From: Marinobacterium sp.
Lineage (GTDB): Bacteria; Pseudomonadota; Gammaproteobacteria; Pseudomonadales; Balneatricaceae
Direction of reading: 5' to 3'
Assembly (NCBI GenBank): GCA_025800125.1
Contig: JAOXSF010000012.1
Coordinates: 1 to 47,358 of the forward strand
Length of the DNA stretch: 47,358 nucleotides
The translations under genes and the position numbers were made by a program. Shown here in pieces: positions 25,408 to 33,666 of the stretch. The notes under the pieces are model-generated. The model was not told where the DNA came from. It ran no database searches and saw only the letters and a program-made list of their open reading frames with translations. Position 1 is the first letter of the stretch, and each line of letters starts with the position of its first letter.

Positions 25408-27189
25408 TCAAAGAAACCGCTGAATATGCCCGATAAACCCGGCATAGTCGGTTTCACCAATCACACGGGCTTCTATCAGCTCTTTACCCTGGCGGTCATA
25501 CAACACCAGCGCCGGTGGGCCAAATACGCCGTGCTGTTGCAGCCATACTTGCTGTGCTTCGCTGTTGTCGGTGACATCAAAGGTAATCACCTCCACCTCT
25601 TTGAGTAGCTGTTTCACATCCGCCCTGGCGAAGATCTCTTTCTCCATTACCTTGCAGGAGACACACCAGTCAGCGGACACTTTAACCAGGCTGTAACGCT
25701 GTTCAGCGCTGGCCTGGCTGAGTGCCTGTTGCAGGTTACTGGCGCTGGCCAGTACCCGTTTCGGGGTACTGGCAGCGGCCGAGCCATTGCTGACAAGGTT
25801 AAATTGCAGTGGACGTAGAGGGTCACCATTACCGGCCAGGCCACCCAGCAACCAGCTGGTACCTACCAGCAACAGAATAATAGCCGCCGCCCGTTGCAGA
25901 CGCTGGCGCAAACTCACCGCTGCCTCCAGCGCACCGGTCACCACCGCCAGCGTAATCAGGAACAGTCCCCAGATAATCAGCGCCGTGGCGTCGCTTAACA
26001 GGCGGCCCAGCAGGCTGATAGCCACCGCCAGCAGCATCACACCGAAGACCGCTTTAACGGTGTTCATCCAGTTACCGGCTCTTGGCAGCCAGTTAGCGCC
26101 CAGAGTGGTAACCAGTACCAGCGGTACACCCATACCCAGCGCCATGGCAAACAGTACGGCCCCTCCCAGTAGCTGATCGCCGGTGGTGCTGATATAGAGC
26201 ATGGCACCGGCCAGCGGCGCACTGACACAGGGCGAAACCACCAGTGCCGAGATTGCCCCCATCAGGAAAACACCCCCCAGCCCCTTACCCTGACTGTCGT
26301 CCTGTCCGGCCAGACGATCACGGATAAAGGCGGGCAGTTGCAGTTCATACAGGCCAAACATCGCCAGCGCCAGCGCGACAAACAACGCCGCAAAGGTGAC
26401 CAGCAACCAGGGTTGCTGCATCGCCGCCTGAATATTAGCCGCAGCCCCCAGACTGGCAGTAATCACACCGGCCGCGGTGTACGTCAGCGCCATACCCAGC
26501 ACATAACAGCTGGACAGAATCAACGCATGGCGACGGCTCTGATCTTTCTGGCCGACCACAATAGCAGACAGAATCGGCAACATTGGCAGCACACAGGGGG
26601 TAAAGGTCAGACCTAACCCCAGCAGGAAGAAAATCGCGACCACCACCAGCGGGCTGCGCTGCTGCAATATCCCCATTAGCCCGCTGCTACTGGCGGTATC
26701 ACTGGCGACAGGCTGTTCTTTTTCAGTTTCCTGACCCGTAGCCATTGCTGCCGCTGTCGTGATATTACCGGGCCAGTTAACTTTCAGTGTCTGCGGCAGA
26801 TAGCAGAGACCGGCATCTGCACACCCCTGATAACGGATTTTCAGCTCGCCCGCTGCACCACGAACGGGCAGAAACAGCTTAAGCTGCTGGCGAAATACCT
26901 TAACAGTACCGAAATACTTATCGGTACGCTCCAGCGCCGTGCTGTGATACTGCGGCTCACCCAGACGGGCCTCAACACCTTTGGCAGTGCTGAATTTCAG
27001 CTGCTTTTTATAAAGGTAATACCCTTCATGAATCTGCCACTGCAGTTCAACACCGTTTTCAGTCAGGGTGGCCCGAGGTTTAAACGCTTCTTCGACCGGC
27101 AGAAAATCACCCTGAGCGGCAACTGTACCAGGAAGCATCACCACCAGAGCAAGCAGCCATGGCAGTGCATTTTTCCAAAAAGCTTTCAT
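25408..27189 (-). CDS. dsbD: Thiol:disulfide interchange protein DsbD
   Basis: Carries electrons from cytosolic thioredoxin across the inner membrane to periplasmic thioredoxin-like proteins. 593 residues with all three domains. Signal peptide about 1-25. Periplasmic alpha domain with Cys123 and Cys129 (QGCADAGLCYLP). Eight-helix beta domain with Cys199 (TFTPCVLPMLP) and Cys321 (VSPCVSAPLAGAM). C-terminal thioredoxin-like gamma domain with Cys509-VS-Cys512 (ADWCVSCK). It follows apbE by 132 bases on the same strand, and the thioredoxin-like protein at 30921-31418 shares the CVSC active site. It is therefore the natural reductant for this cluster. Confidence 0.97.
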   Translation of the reverse strand: MKAFWKNALPWLLALVVMLPGTVAAQGDFLPVEEAFKPRATLTENGVELQWQIHEGYYLYKKQLKFSTAKGVEARLGEPQYHSTALERTDKYFGTVKVFRQQLKLFLPVRGAAGELKIRYQGCADAGLCYLPQTLKVNWPGNITTAAAMATGQETEKEQPVASDTASSSGLMGILQQRSPLVVVAIFFLLGLGLTFTPCVLPMLPILSAIVVGQKDQSRRHALILSSCYVLGMALTYTAAGVITASLGAAANIQAAMQQPWLLVTFAALFVALALAMFGLYELQLPAFIRDRLAGQDDSQGKGLGGVFLMGAISALVVSPCVSAPLAGAMLYISTTGDQLLGGAVLFAMALGMGVPLVLVTTLGANWLPRAGNWMNTVKAVFGVMLLAVAISLLGRLLSDATALIIWGLFLITLAVVTGALEAAVSLRQRLQRAAAIILLLVGTSWLLGGLAGNGDPLRPLQFNLVSNGSAAASTPKRVLASASNLQQALSQASAEQRYSLVKVSADWCVSCKVMEKEIFARADVKQLLKEVEVITFDVTDNSEAQQVWLQQHGVFGPPALVLYDRQGKELIEARVIGETDYAGFIGHIQRFL

Positions 27190-27321
27190 AGACTGTCCAT
27201 TATTATTACCGGTACACCTGTCAACATAAAATGCAGACGGATACCGGTTCTCTATCGTTATTTGGGTTATTTATTGTGCTTATGCTGTTTTCTGAAATAC
27301 CGGTTCTGGCGCTGTGGACGC

Positions 27322-28227
27322 CTATACCGCCGATGCCGCCGATGCCGATAAAGCGTCCAGCGTCCGGTGGCTCTGATGCAGCTGCAAGCGGTTATCAACC
27401 ATCACCGCGTGGGTGTCATCATCCAGTGGCAAGTCGGGCTGCAGGGTCAGGGCGGTGCTGTACAAGCCACTGGTAAGTACCGACGGGCTAACCACAGTGA
27501 CCGACAGCAGACGCGGGTCAACTTCACGGCGGCCCAGAATATGGGACACTTTCTGTTTACCCATCGACTGATGGCGTTCATAGTGGCCCGATGTGGTCAA
27601 TGCCTGATTTTGCAGCTCCAGTGCAAACAGCATTTCACGCGGGTTCTGCGGGTTTTTGACCGCTACCCGAAACGGGTCACCGTGGCTGCGGGTGCCATGG
27701 ACATAAAGATCACCCCCGAAGTTGATCAACGCACCTTTTAATCCCGTCTCACGGGCAATCACTACCGCCTGGTCGACCGCGTGTTCTTTAATAACGCCCC
27801 CCAGATCAAACCGGCACTGAGGGTTAGCAAATTCCAGCCGGTTACCGTCCAGCTGCCATTGCTGCGGCCCCATAAATTTCAGTAGCCGTTTGCGCAGTTT
27901 GAGCGCTTCCTGCTGACTGCGCTGTCGAAAGCAGGGCTTGAGCGTACCAACGGTAATATCAAACTGGCCCTCCAGCCGGGTTGACAACTGGCGCACCTGC
28001 GCCAGCACCGCTGCGGTTTCATCATCCAGTTCAATTACTTGCTGAGTGCGCTGGTTAATGGTGCGATTCAGCCAGCTGTTATCAGCATGGAAGTTATATT
28101 TCTGCTGCAGGCGCAGGGTGTTTTTGATGATACGGTCAGCCAGCTGGCGAGCATCCTGCTCGCCATCCATTACCAGCTGCAGTTCGCAGTGCACCGTCAT
28201 CGCCTGAAAACTAAATTTATGGATCAC
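27322..28227 (-). CDS. apbE: ApbE family FAD:protein FMN transferase, no signal peptide
   Basis: Moves FMN from FAD onto a Thr/Ser of a target protein through a phosphoester bond. 301 residues from a GTG start at 28227, one base after the DUF3570 stop, with GGAAG eight bases ahead. Family landmarks: FDITVGTLKP at 89-98, DLGGVIKEHAVDQA at 141-154, INFGGDLYVHG at 168-178, and SHILGRRE at 228-235, where most have an HIIDPRTG-like motif. In the metal-binding loop SPSVLTSGLYSTAL (247-260) the usual Asp is not present. Unlike most ApbE proteins there is neither a signal peptide nor a lipobox. Activity is therefore likely but not certain. Confidence 0.92.
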   Translation of the reverse strand: MIHKFSFQAMTVHCELQLVMDGEQDARQLADRIIKNTLRLQQKYNFHADNSWLNRTINQRTQQVIELDDETAAVLAQVRQLSTRLEGQFDITVGTLKPCFRQRSQQEALKLRKRLLKFMGPQQWQLDGNRLEFANPQCRFDLGGVIKEHAVDQAVVIARETGLKGALINFGGDLYVHGTRSHGDPFRVAVKNPQNPREMLFALELQNQALTTSGHYERHQSMGKQKVSHILGRREVDPRLLSVTVVSPSVLTSGLYSTALTLQPDLPLDDDTHAVMVDNRLQLHQSHRTLDALSASAASAV

Positions 28228-28228
28228 G

Positions 28229-29443
28229 TCAGAACTTCCACGTCATACCCGCAACGGCCCAGCGGGCATTGAAATCATTGCTCTGCTGGTAATCGGCAAT
28301 CGAAACGTCAAAGCTGAAATCTTTTTGCAGGTGATAACTTAACCCCAGCTCCCATGTGTGGGCGTCAAAATCCCCCAGCCGCAGATCACTGGAACCATAC
28401 TCCAGCGCATTAAAGCTGTTATCTGCTGCTTCCGGGTCACGGAAGAACGACGCTGCACTCTGGCTGTAATAGCTGTAGCGGGGCATCAGTGTCAGCTCGG
28501 GAAAGACATCCCAGGACAGGTCAATATCCAGGGTATGGCTGCGAATCTTCCAGCTGTCGTTGTAGAAACGGTAGGTCGTCTGCAACACCGAAGTGTCACT
28601 CAACTGACGCACAAAGCGGGTGGTAACACCAAAGGCTTCACGCTCACGGGGCCGGTCATCGGCGCCAAGAAAGCGCTCGTTCAGGTCAATCACACCGTTT
28701 TCGTTGGTGTCGATACGGCGCACAATGGTCAGATAATGGTTACTCAGATAACCGCGCGAGATGGTGCCAAACAGGGTGAGATCCATATACGACGTTGGCG
28801 ACAGAATCTGACTGAGCCCGGCTTCCAGATTCACAATATCCAGATCATCTTTATAACGACGGCTGTATGCGGTGCCAAACACATCGCTGGTATCGTGCAA
28901 CCAGGAACCGCCAACGGTATAAGAGCGGTTTTTCTGCGCATTGGCATACCACAGATACTGACCGGAAATACCCCGGCTAACGTAGTCTTCCTCTTTCGAA
29001 TACGACACACCTACCGTGGTTTCATGGCGCTTTTCATCACGCATGGTCAGGCTGAAGTTAGCAGACTTACGGGTATCAGTCAGATTAGTTTTGCGTACTG
29101 TATAAGCACCACCCGCATCGTAGCCCAGTAAGGTAGCGGCCGTTTTGGTGGTGGCGGTGGCAAAACGCTGCTGGTCAACCGAGGTTAACGACGAACCCGG
29201 ACGTACCGGCTGCAATGCCGGAGATGCCCCCGATACCGAGTCATAACCAAAGTCTGCATTGAGGGTGTAATCCACACCGAAATCCTTCTCCAGCGCGACC
29301 ACGCTGTCACCCACTTCGACCTTGTCGTCGTGCTCCCGGTATTTCATATAGTGAACCGACAGTTTGTCATCGGCCGTAGCAGAGGGAACAGGTACAGCAA
29401 CGGCACCTGCCGTCAGCAGCGTAAGACAGAGTTGTTTTTTCAT
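28229..29443 (-). CDS. DUF3570 outer-membrane beta-barrel-like protein
   Basis: A 404-residue exported protein of unknown function. Signal peptide MKKQLCLTLLTAGAVAVPVPSATA. The rest alternates amphipathic strands (SLTMRDEKRHETTVGVSYSK, HTLDIDLSWDVFPELTLMP) and ends in aromatic MTWKF, the outer-membrane barrel signature. Near its start is D68-S-V-S-G-A-S74, part of the DUF3570 pattern as I recall it, which resembles the D-x-x-[ST]-G-A-[ST] sites that ApbE flavinylates in NqrC and RnfG. Residues 245-256 (DTNENGVIDLNE) form a textbook EF-hand calcium loop between strands. It is packed between the DUF4266-tailed gene (20 bases) and apbE (1 base). Confidence 0.88.
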   Translation of the reverse strand: MKKQLCLTLLTAGAVAVPVPSATADDKLSVHYMKYREHDDKVEVGDSVVALEKDFGVDYTLNADFGYDSVSGASPALQPVRPGSSLTSVDQQRFATATTKTAATLLGYDAGGAYTVRKTNLTDTRKSANFSLTMRDEKRHETTVGVSYSKEEDYVSRGISGQYLWYANAQKNRSYTVGGSWLHDTSDVFGTAYSRRYKDDLDIVNLEAGLSQILSPTSYMDLTLFGTISRGYLSNHYLTIVRRIDTNENGVIDLNERFLGADDRPREREAFGVTTRFVRQLSDTSVLQTTYRFYNDSWKIRSHTLDIDLSWDVFPELTLMPRYSYYSQSAASFFRDPEAADNSFNALEYGSSDLRLGDFDAHTWELGLSYHLQKDFSFDVSIADYQQSNDFNARWAVAGMTWKF

Positions 29444-29463
29444 GATGGATTACCGCAAAAACA

Positions 29464-30921
29464 TCAGTTACAGCCACAACCGCCGCCAGCTACACCGTAG
29501 CCGCCACGACTGGCTTCCTTGGAGATATGAACTTTCTGAGAAAACTTCGACAACGCGGGGATCGCACCACCTTTTTTCATTGCCTGCTCGGCAAGGGTGG
29601 CTTTCTGCCAGGGTTTGACCGGCTCAGCACCCAGCATTTGCGCCACACTGTCCAGTATGCCGTTAATGCCGCTACGACTGGCGGTGCTGGTAACAGTGCT
29701 CAGCTGTACCGGCTTTTCGGTTGCCACTGCCGGGGCAATGCTGGCAGTACGGCGTCCGGCATGACTGGGTAGTGCAGAGGTTTTGCGTTCAACCGGTGAC
29801 GCAGAGGTTGCTGCTGTGTTAGCTGTGTTAGCTGTGTTAGCCACAGGCAGCGCTGCTTTTACCTGCTGCTGCAACGCACTGAAATCAGGCTGGCGGTCAG
29901 CTGCGGCAATAGATGCAGATACGGAAACAGGTGCAGATGTGGGTGCTTTAATCCGGGCTTTCAGGGCGCTGAAATCCGGCTTTCCTTTCATCACAGCAGC
30001 AGCGGTCACAACAGAACCCGCCAGAGCAGAATCAGCCAGAGCAGAGGCAGCGGGCGCAGCGTTCGCGGTTGCAGGGACAGATCCCACCTGTGGCTTCAAG
30101 CGCGCTTTCAACGCACTGAAATCAGGCTGGCTATTGCCCTTTATAGCAATGCCTGTCGCAGGTATGCCTGTAGTACGGGTATTGTTTGTACCTGTTGCAC
30201 GCGCATTCACAACTGGAAGTCGTGCGGCAGCAAGATCAGGCGGCAATACCGGCTGTGCAGTTGTTACAGCAGGCTGTGGGTGCTGTAGCTGGCTCAGTGA
30301 ACGTACCGGTTGCGGTTGCGGTTTGGCAAAGGTAACCGGTGCCCGCATCAGATCAGACAGCGGCTGCTGCGCTGACACTGACACGCTGTAGTTTTTGCGC
30401 GTGTCCAGTTGTACCTGACCATAACGGCTATTATTAGCGGTCGCCAAACTGCCCAGCTGTTGTGGCTGTATCGGGCGAGGCTGATGGGCAACCGGTCGCA
30501 TTGCAGGTTTCAGCGCCGGGCGAGCCGCAGGCACCACATAAGCCGCACGATCAGCACTGCTCAGGTAGCGCTTTTCACTGGCCTGAGTGCTATTGATCTC
30601 AGAGCTATTGATCTGAGGGCTATTGATCTGAGAGCGATAACCGGGTGCTTCAGCACGGGGGATACGTTCCACACCGTGACGCTCAATCGCCGAAGGCACC
30701 AGCCCATAACCACCAGCACTTTGTGCTCCACCAATCGCTCGGGTGCCAGGGCCTTCACCTGCAACCAGACCATAGCCATCAGCCAGGGCCGCATTGCCGA
30801 CCAGCAAGAACAGTACACCACTTACACCTCGTATGGCTTTTGTGTGGCGCATGGCTTTCCCATGACCAATGGCTTTCCCATAACCAATGGCTTTCCCAGG
30901 ATTCACTTTTCTACTACACAT
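29464..30921 (-). CDS. Long repeat-rich exported protein with C-terminal DUF4266 tail
   Basis: 485 residues. Residues 23-48 (from Met24) form a signal peptide ending AALA; the first 22 residues come from an 18-bp tandem repeat (GKAIGY/GKAIGH), so the true start may be Met24. The middle is Ala/Pro/Gln-rich and disordered-looking, with GYGLV twice (50-54 and 72-76 approximately) and PDFSALKARLK-type repeats at about 266-276, 315-325 and 345-355. Residues 435-485 match the DUF4266 pattern: VKPWQKATLAEQAM, FSQKVHISKEASRGG, and GGGCGCN at the very end. DUF4266 proteins are normally about 70-80 residues, so this is a large N-terminal extension. Its ATG overlaps the thioredoxin stop by one base. Confidence 0.82.
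   Translation of the reverse strand: MCSRKVNPGKAIGYGKAIGHGKAMRHTKAIRGVSGVLFLLVGNAALADGYGLVAGEGPGTRAIGGAQSAGGYGLVPSAIERHGVERIPRAEAPGYRSQINSPQINSSEINSTQASEKRYLSSADRAAYVVPAARPALKPAMRPVAHQPRPIQPQQLGSLATANNSRYGQVQLDTRKNYSVSVSAQQPLSDLMRAPVTFAKPQPQPVRSLSQLQHPQPAVTTAQPVLPPDLAAARLPVVNARATGTNNTRTTGIPATGIAIKGNSQPDFSALKARLKPQVGSVPATANAAPAASALADSALAGSVVTAAAVMKGKPDFSALKARIKAPTSAPVSVSASIAAADRQPDFSALQQQVKAALPVANTANTANTAATSASPVERKTSALPSHAGRRTASIAPAVATEKPVQLSTVTSTASRSGINGILDSVAQMLGAEPVKPWQKATLAEQAMKKGGAIPALSKFSQKVHISKEASRGGYGVAGGGCGCN
29813..29839. repeat. 9-bp tandem repeat x3
   Basis: GCTGTGTTA three times in a row; encodes the NTANTANTA stretch of the DUF4266-tailed protein. Confidence 0.9.
30589..30633. 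repeat. 15-bp tandem repeat x3
   Basis: GCTATTGATCTCAGA and two near-identical copies; encodes INSPQ/INSSE/INSTQ in the DUF4266-tailed protein. Confidence 0.92.
30851..30898. repeat. 18-bp tandem repeat x2.7 at the gene start
   Basis: ATGGCTTTCCCATGACCA, a copy with one change, and a 12-base third copy. Encodes the GKAIGY/GKAIGH repeats ahead of the signal peptide. Confidence 0.9.
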
Positions 30922-31418
30922 CAGTACAACCCGAATTCCTTGAGATCCTGCAGGATCACCTGATCAACCTTGTCAATTGCCCCCATGTGGATTTTCACCA
31001 CCTGACCCTGGTAGAGGTAATACATGGCAGGCATACCAATCGGCTCAAACTTACCAATCAGGAACTGAGACGGGTCATTCACCACCCGGAATGAGAGGCC
31101 ACCAATGTTATTGAATTCAGCCTGGAACGCCTTTGCGACCTCAATATCTTCGTCGACATCAACGCCCACCACTTCAATCGCACGGGCATCAAGCGTTTTT
31201 GCCAGTTCAGAGATAATGGGCAACTCAATACGACAGGACACACACCACTCAGCAAAGAAATCAACAATGGTGAGTTTATTAGGGTCAATCTGCATCTGGG
31301 CCAGTGCTTGCGGGTCTACCTGATCACCAACGTTGTAAGCCAGTACAGAGGGCGACATCAACGCTGCACCCGTTAACGCTAACGCCGCCAGTGTAGAGCG
31401 AACGAATCCTTTTTTCAT
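30921..31418 (-). CDS. Periplasmic thioredoxin-like protein (CVSC active site)
   Basis: 165 residues. Signal peptide MKKGFVRSTLAALALTGAALMSPSVLA, then a thioredoxin fold with active site EWCVSC at about 58-63, the cis-Pro segment IGMPAMYYLY and a TlpA-like helix IELPIISELAKTL. The CVSC tetrad is the same as in DsbD gamma and suggests a reducing role, kept reduced by DsbD. GAGG lies eight bases before the ATG. It is the first gene of the run trx-DUF4266-DUF3570-apbE, each nearly touching the next. Natural targets are the Cys pair of the DUF4266 tail or a client outside the window; both are inferred. Confidence 0.92.
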   Translation of the reverse strand: MKKGFVRSTLAALALTGAALMSPSVLAYNVGDQVDPQALAQMQIDPNKLTIVDFFAEWCVSCRIELPIISELAKTLDARAIEVVGVDVDEDIEVAKAFQAEFNNIGGLSFRVVNDPSQFLIGKFEPIGMPAMYYLYQGQVVKIHMGAIDKVDQVILQDLKEFGLY

Positions 31419-31433
31419 CAGTTAAACCTCAAC

Positions 31434-31462
31434 GTAATACAAATGATTATCAGAAGCTTTAA
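31434..31462 (-). promoter_or_regulatory. Candidate promoter with Fur-box-like site for the thioredoxin/DUF3570 cluster
   Basis: On the minus strand TTAAAG (31462-31457), 17 bases, TATTAC (31439-31434). The spacer contains TGATAATCATTTGTA (31452-31438), with a perfect left Fur heptamer and 4 of 7 in the right. Both boxes are weak matches read by eye. Confidence 0.4.
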
Positions 31463-31508
31463 TTTAAAGAACGATAGTTTAAGGCTAACGGCTCTGAAAG
31501 CTACTATT

Positions 31509-31564
31509 GATTTACCAAGTAACGGATTTACCAAGTAACGGATTTACCAAACGACAGATTTACC
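31509..31564. repeat. 16-bp tandem repeat x3.5 in intergenic DNA
   Basis: GATTTACCAAGTAACG at 31509-31524 and 31525-31540, a diverged third copy at 31541-31556 and a partial fourth. It lies between tadG and the thioredoxin gene. The unit is not a multiple of three. Confidence 0.92.
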
Positions 31565-31617
31565 CGCCCCGTTAATCGTTTCCTTATCACAACAACGCCG
31601 GTGAAGACGGTAACCAT

Positions 31618-32982
31618 TCATTTGGAAAAACCACTTCCGCTATCACTCTCAATACTGTTCAGAGCATCACGGAAGGTATTTACAATCTGTGTCGGGTCTG
31701 AGGTGGCCTGATAATGGTCATTGTCAGTGGCACAGGATTCCAGCGTAGACCCCCCCGATGTCCCCAGCCGTACAGTAAACAGCTCAATATCACGGGCTTT
31801 GATACTGCCGCACAGGCTGTCCAGATGAGAACGGTCATCCGGGCCCGCCAATACCATCGGTATCGAGGATTCGCTGGGGGCATCCGAAAATACCACCATG
31901 ATTTTCTGACTCTGACCAAACAACCCGGCATAACTTTCCACCGGACGATTCCGACGCCAGCGCGGGTCCAGCGCACGCCAGCCCCAGATAATGCCCAGCT
32001 CGGTACTGGTGGCACCGGTGGCGTGCATCAGTTGCAGATTACTGCGAATAAAGTTCAGATCATCGGTCAGATAATGCGCCTGCATCTGCTGGTTACAGTC
32101 ACCAAAAATCGACCAGGTTTGCCGTGAGTCTGGAAACTGTGGCGTATTTGATGTCGACCAGGGTGCCAGCATCAACTGCTCCCAGATCATGCGGCTGTAT
32201 TTGAAGCTTTCAGGGTCACCCTCATAGCACAGACGTTCCGCTGCTGGTGCACTCAATCCTTGCGGGTGCAAAGCTACCAGGTGAGTAAAAGGAATCACTG
32301 CCAGACGAATATTCTGCAACTTACCGCTCTGCTGCGGCAGGCTGTCAATAAAGGTGTTCATCGCATCACGCAGATGGTCAATGGCAGGCTGGCCACCAAA
32401 CGAAGACCCCATAGAGCCGGAATTATCAACCACCAGCGCCACTTCAACCGGGCTGGCAGGTTCTCCCGTAGTACGATAAAACACCTCAGCACGAATCTGC
32501 TCGATCTCATCCAGGCCTGGCAGGTTAGTAAGATCAAACCATGCCCGACTGCGAATGCTGACAGCGACCCGATAACGGCCATCGGCTTGCGGGCCATACT
32601 CCAGCGTACGCAGCTTCACCCGCTTATCCCACTCACCCGGATAAAAGCTGCCAATCAGATCCCGCAGCAACGCATCATAGCGGGACGCCTGACAGCCCTG
32701 CTGTTTATTCTCACGTGCCTTTTCACGTTCACAGGCACGGGCCAATGCCAACGCCGCACTCTGCACGGCCTGTTCCAGCCGTAACCGATCATCCATCCAG
32801 GTAACCAGGCTGGATACCGCAGCCCCCATCAACAATATGATCGACAACGACACCGACGCCAGTGTCAGAAAAGAACCATGCTGATAACGGCGCTGGCCAG
32901 CAGTACCTCGCCGCTGAGCAAGACTGAACGCTTTTTTGACAGCAACCGCTTCCATAAACCTGTGACCCTCAGCCTCACACAT
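31618..32982 (-). CDS. tadG: TadG-like protein with von Willebrand A domain
   Basis: Last gene of the Tad operon. 454 residues: a basic N-terminus, one membrane helix at about 40-60 of the TadE/G type (LTLASVSLSIILLMGAAVSSL), then a periplasmic part with a vWA domain from about 178 carrying the metal site D186-N-S-G-S-M191 and VVFSDAPSES further on. TadG-type proteins are thought to sit at the cell surface or pilus base. Start uncertain: Met10 at 32955 has a better purine stretch (GAGGG) ahead of it than the first ATG. Confidence 0.9.
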   Translation of the reverse strand: MCEAEGHRFMEAVAVKKAFSLAQRRGTAGQRRYQHGSFLTLASVSLSIILLMGAAVSSLVTWMDDRLRLEQAVQSAALALARACEREKARENKQQGCQASRYDALLRDLIGSFYPGEWDKRVKLRTLEYGPQADGRYRVAVSIRSRAWFDLTNLPGLDEIEQIRAEVFYRTTGEPASPVEVALVVDNSGSMGSSFGGQPAIDHLRDAMNTFIDSLPQQSGKLQNIRLAVIPFTHLVALHPQGLSAPAAERLCYEGDPESFKYSRMIWEQLMLAPWSTSNTPQFPDSRQTWSIFGDCNQQMQAHYLTDDLNFIRSNLQLMHATGATSTELGIIWGWRALDPRWRRNRPVESYAGLFGQSQKIMVVFSDAPSESSIPMVLAGPDDRSHLDSLCGSIKARDIELFTVRLGTSGGSTLESCATDNDHYQATSDPTQIVNTFRDALNSIESDSGSGFSK

Positions 32983-32985
32983 GAG

Positions 32986-33017
32986 CGCTTTTACAAATGA
33001 CCGCTTTTACAGATGAC
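32986..33017. repeat. 16-bp tandem duplication at the tadF-tadG junction
   Basis: CGCTTTTACAAATGAC followed directly by a copy with one difference. It covers the end of tadF and the gap to tadG. Confidence 0.88.
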
Positions 33018-33666
33018 TGTTACGACTGCTCATCACCGCAACAGCGCGATAACGGTTACCGGCAATGGTTTCAAAAGCACCGCCCAGAAAACCATGAGAC
33101 AACCAGCTCCATGCTTTGAGGTTACAGACACGCACGACATAAACCGGTGTCACCATGACAGCCTGCGTATCCAGCAGAACCTCTGGTGGCGAAGGGGCCG
33201 GAGCCGTCTCACTGCATCCCGGATTACTGATCAGAAATGCCCGTCTGACCACAGAAGGCGCAGCCACACTTTCCTGCCACTGTTCAATCTCCAGCCCGAC
33301 GCGAGCACCTTCTGGCATCAGTGCCACAGCCAGCGCTTTTAACGCATCATAATCATTGCCGGGCACAGGCCGTCCGGGCAGTTGAATTTCAGCAGTATTA
33401 TCGCCGTCAATATCCGCAGCATAAGCAAGCAATTCACTATTGCCGTAGTAGTAATCGCGGTTGGATAACACCGTTGCGACACTAAATGCCGCATTCTGCA
33501 ATTGCTCGCGGTACTGCATATAACGGGTCAGATCGAGCATGCCCAGCACCAGAGACAGCAACAGGATAAATACCCAGGTAAACTCCAGCACATAAATAGA
33601 ACCCCGCTGTCGAGCAGCCTTTACCGGTGACATGCGCACAGGCGGGCCAGAAACGATTGGCGTCAC
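33007..33666 (-). CDS. tadF: TadF-like minor pseudopilin
   Basis: 219 residues with a TadE/F-type N-terminus: basic leader KAARQRG, then SIYVLEFTWVFILLLSLVLGMLDL (Glu in the hydrophobic stretch), followed by a periplasmic domain. TadF and TadE are processed like Flp and needed for pilus formation in the Tad systems studied. Overlaps tadE by four bases. Confidence 0.85.
   Translation of the reverse strand: MTPIVSGPPVRMSPVKAARQRGSIYVLEFTWVFILLLSLVLGMLDLTRYMQYREQLQNAAFSVATVLSNRDYYYGNSELLAYAADIDGDNTAEIQLPGRPVPGNDYDALKALAVALMPEGARVGLEIEQWQESVAAPSVVRRAFLISNPGCSETAPAPSPPEVLLDTQAVMVTPVYVVRVCNLKAWSWLSHGFLGGAFETIAGNRYRAVAVMSSRNSHL

Noticed and set aside
27190-27321. Possible regulatory RNA between apbE and dsbD
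   Set aside because: Only a repeated ACCGGT-containing 11-mer is visible, with no stable fold or good promoter; too weak to call.
28358-29131. Plus-strand open frame of 257 codons
   Set aside because: Antisense to the DUF3570 gene, which has a signal peptide and barrel ending; no ribosome site or family pattern.
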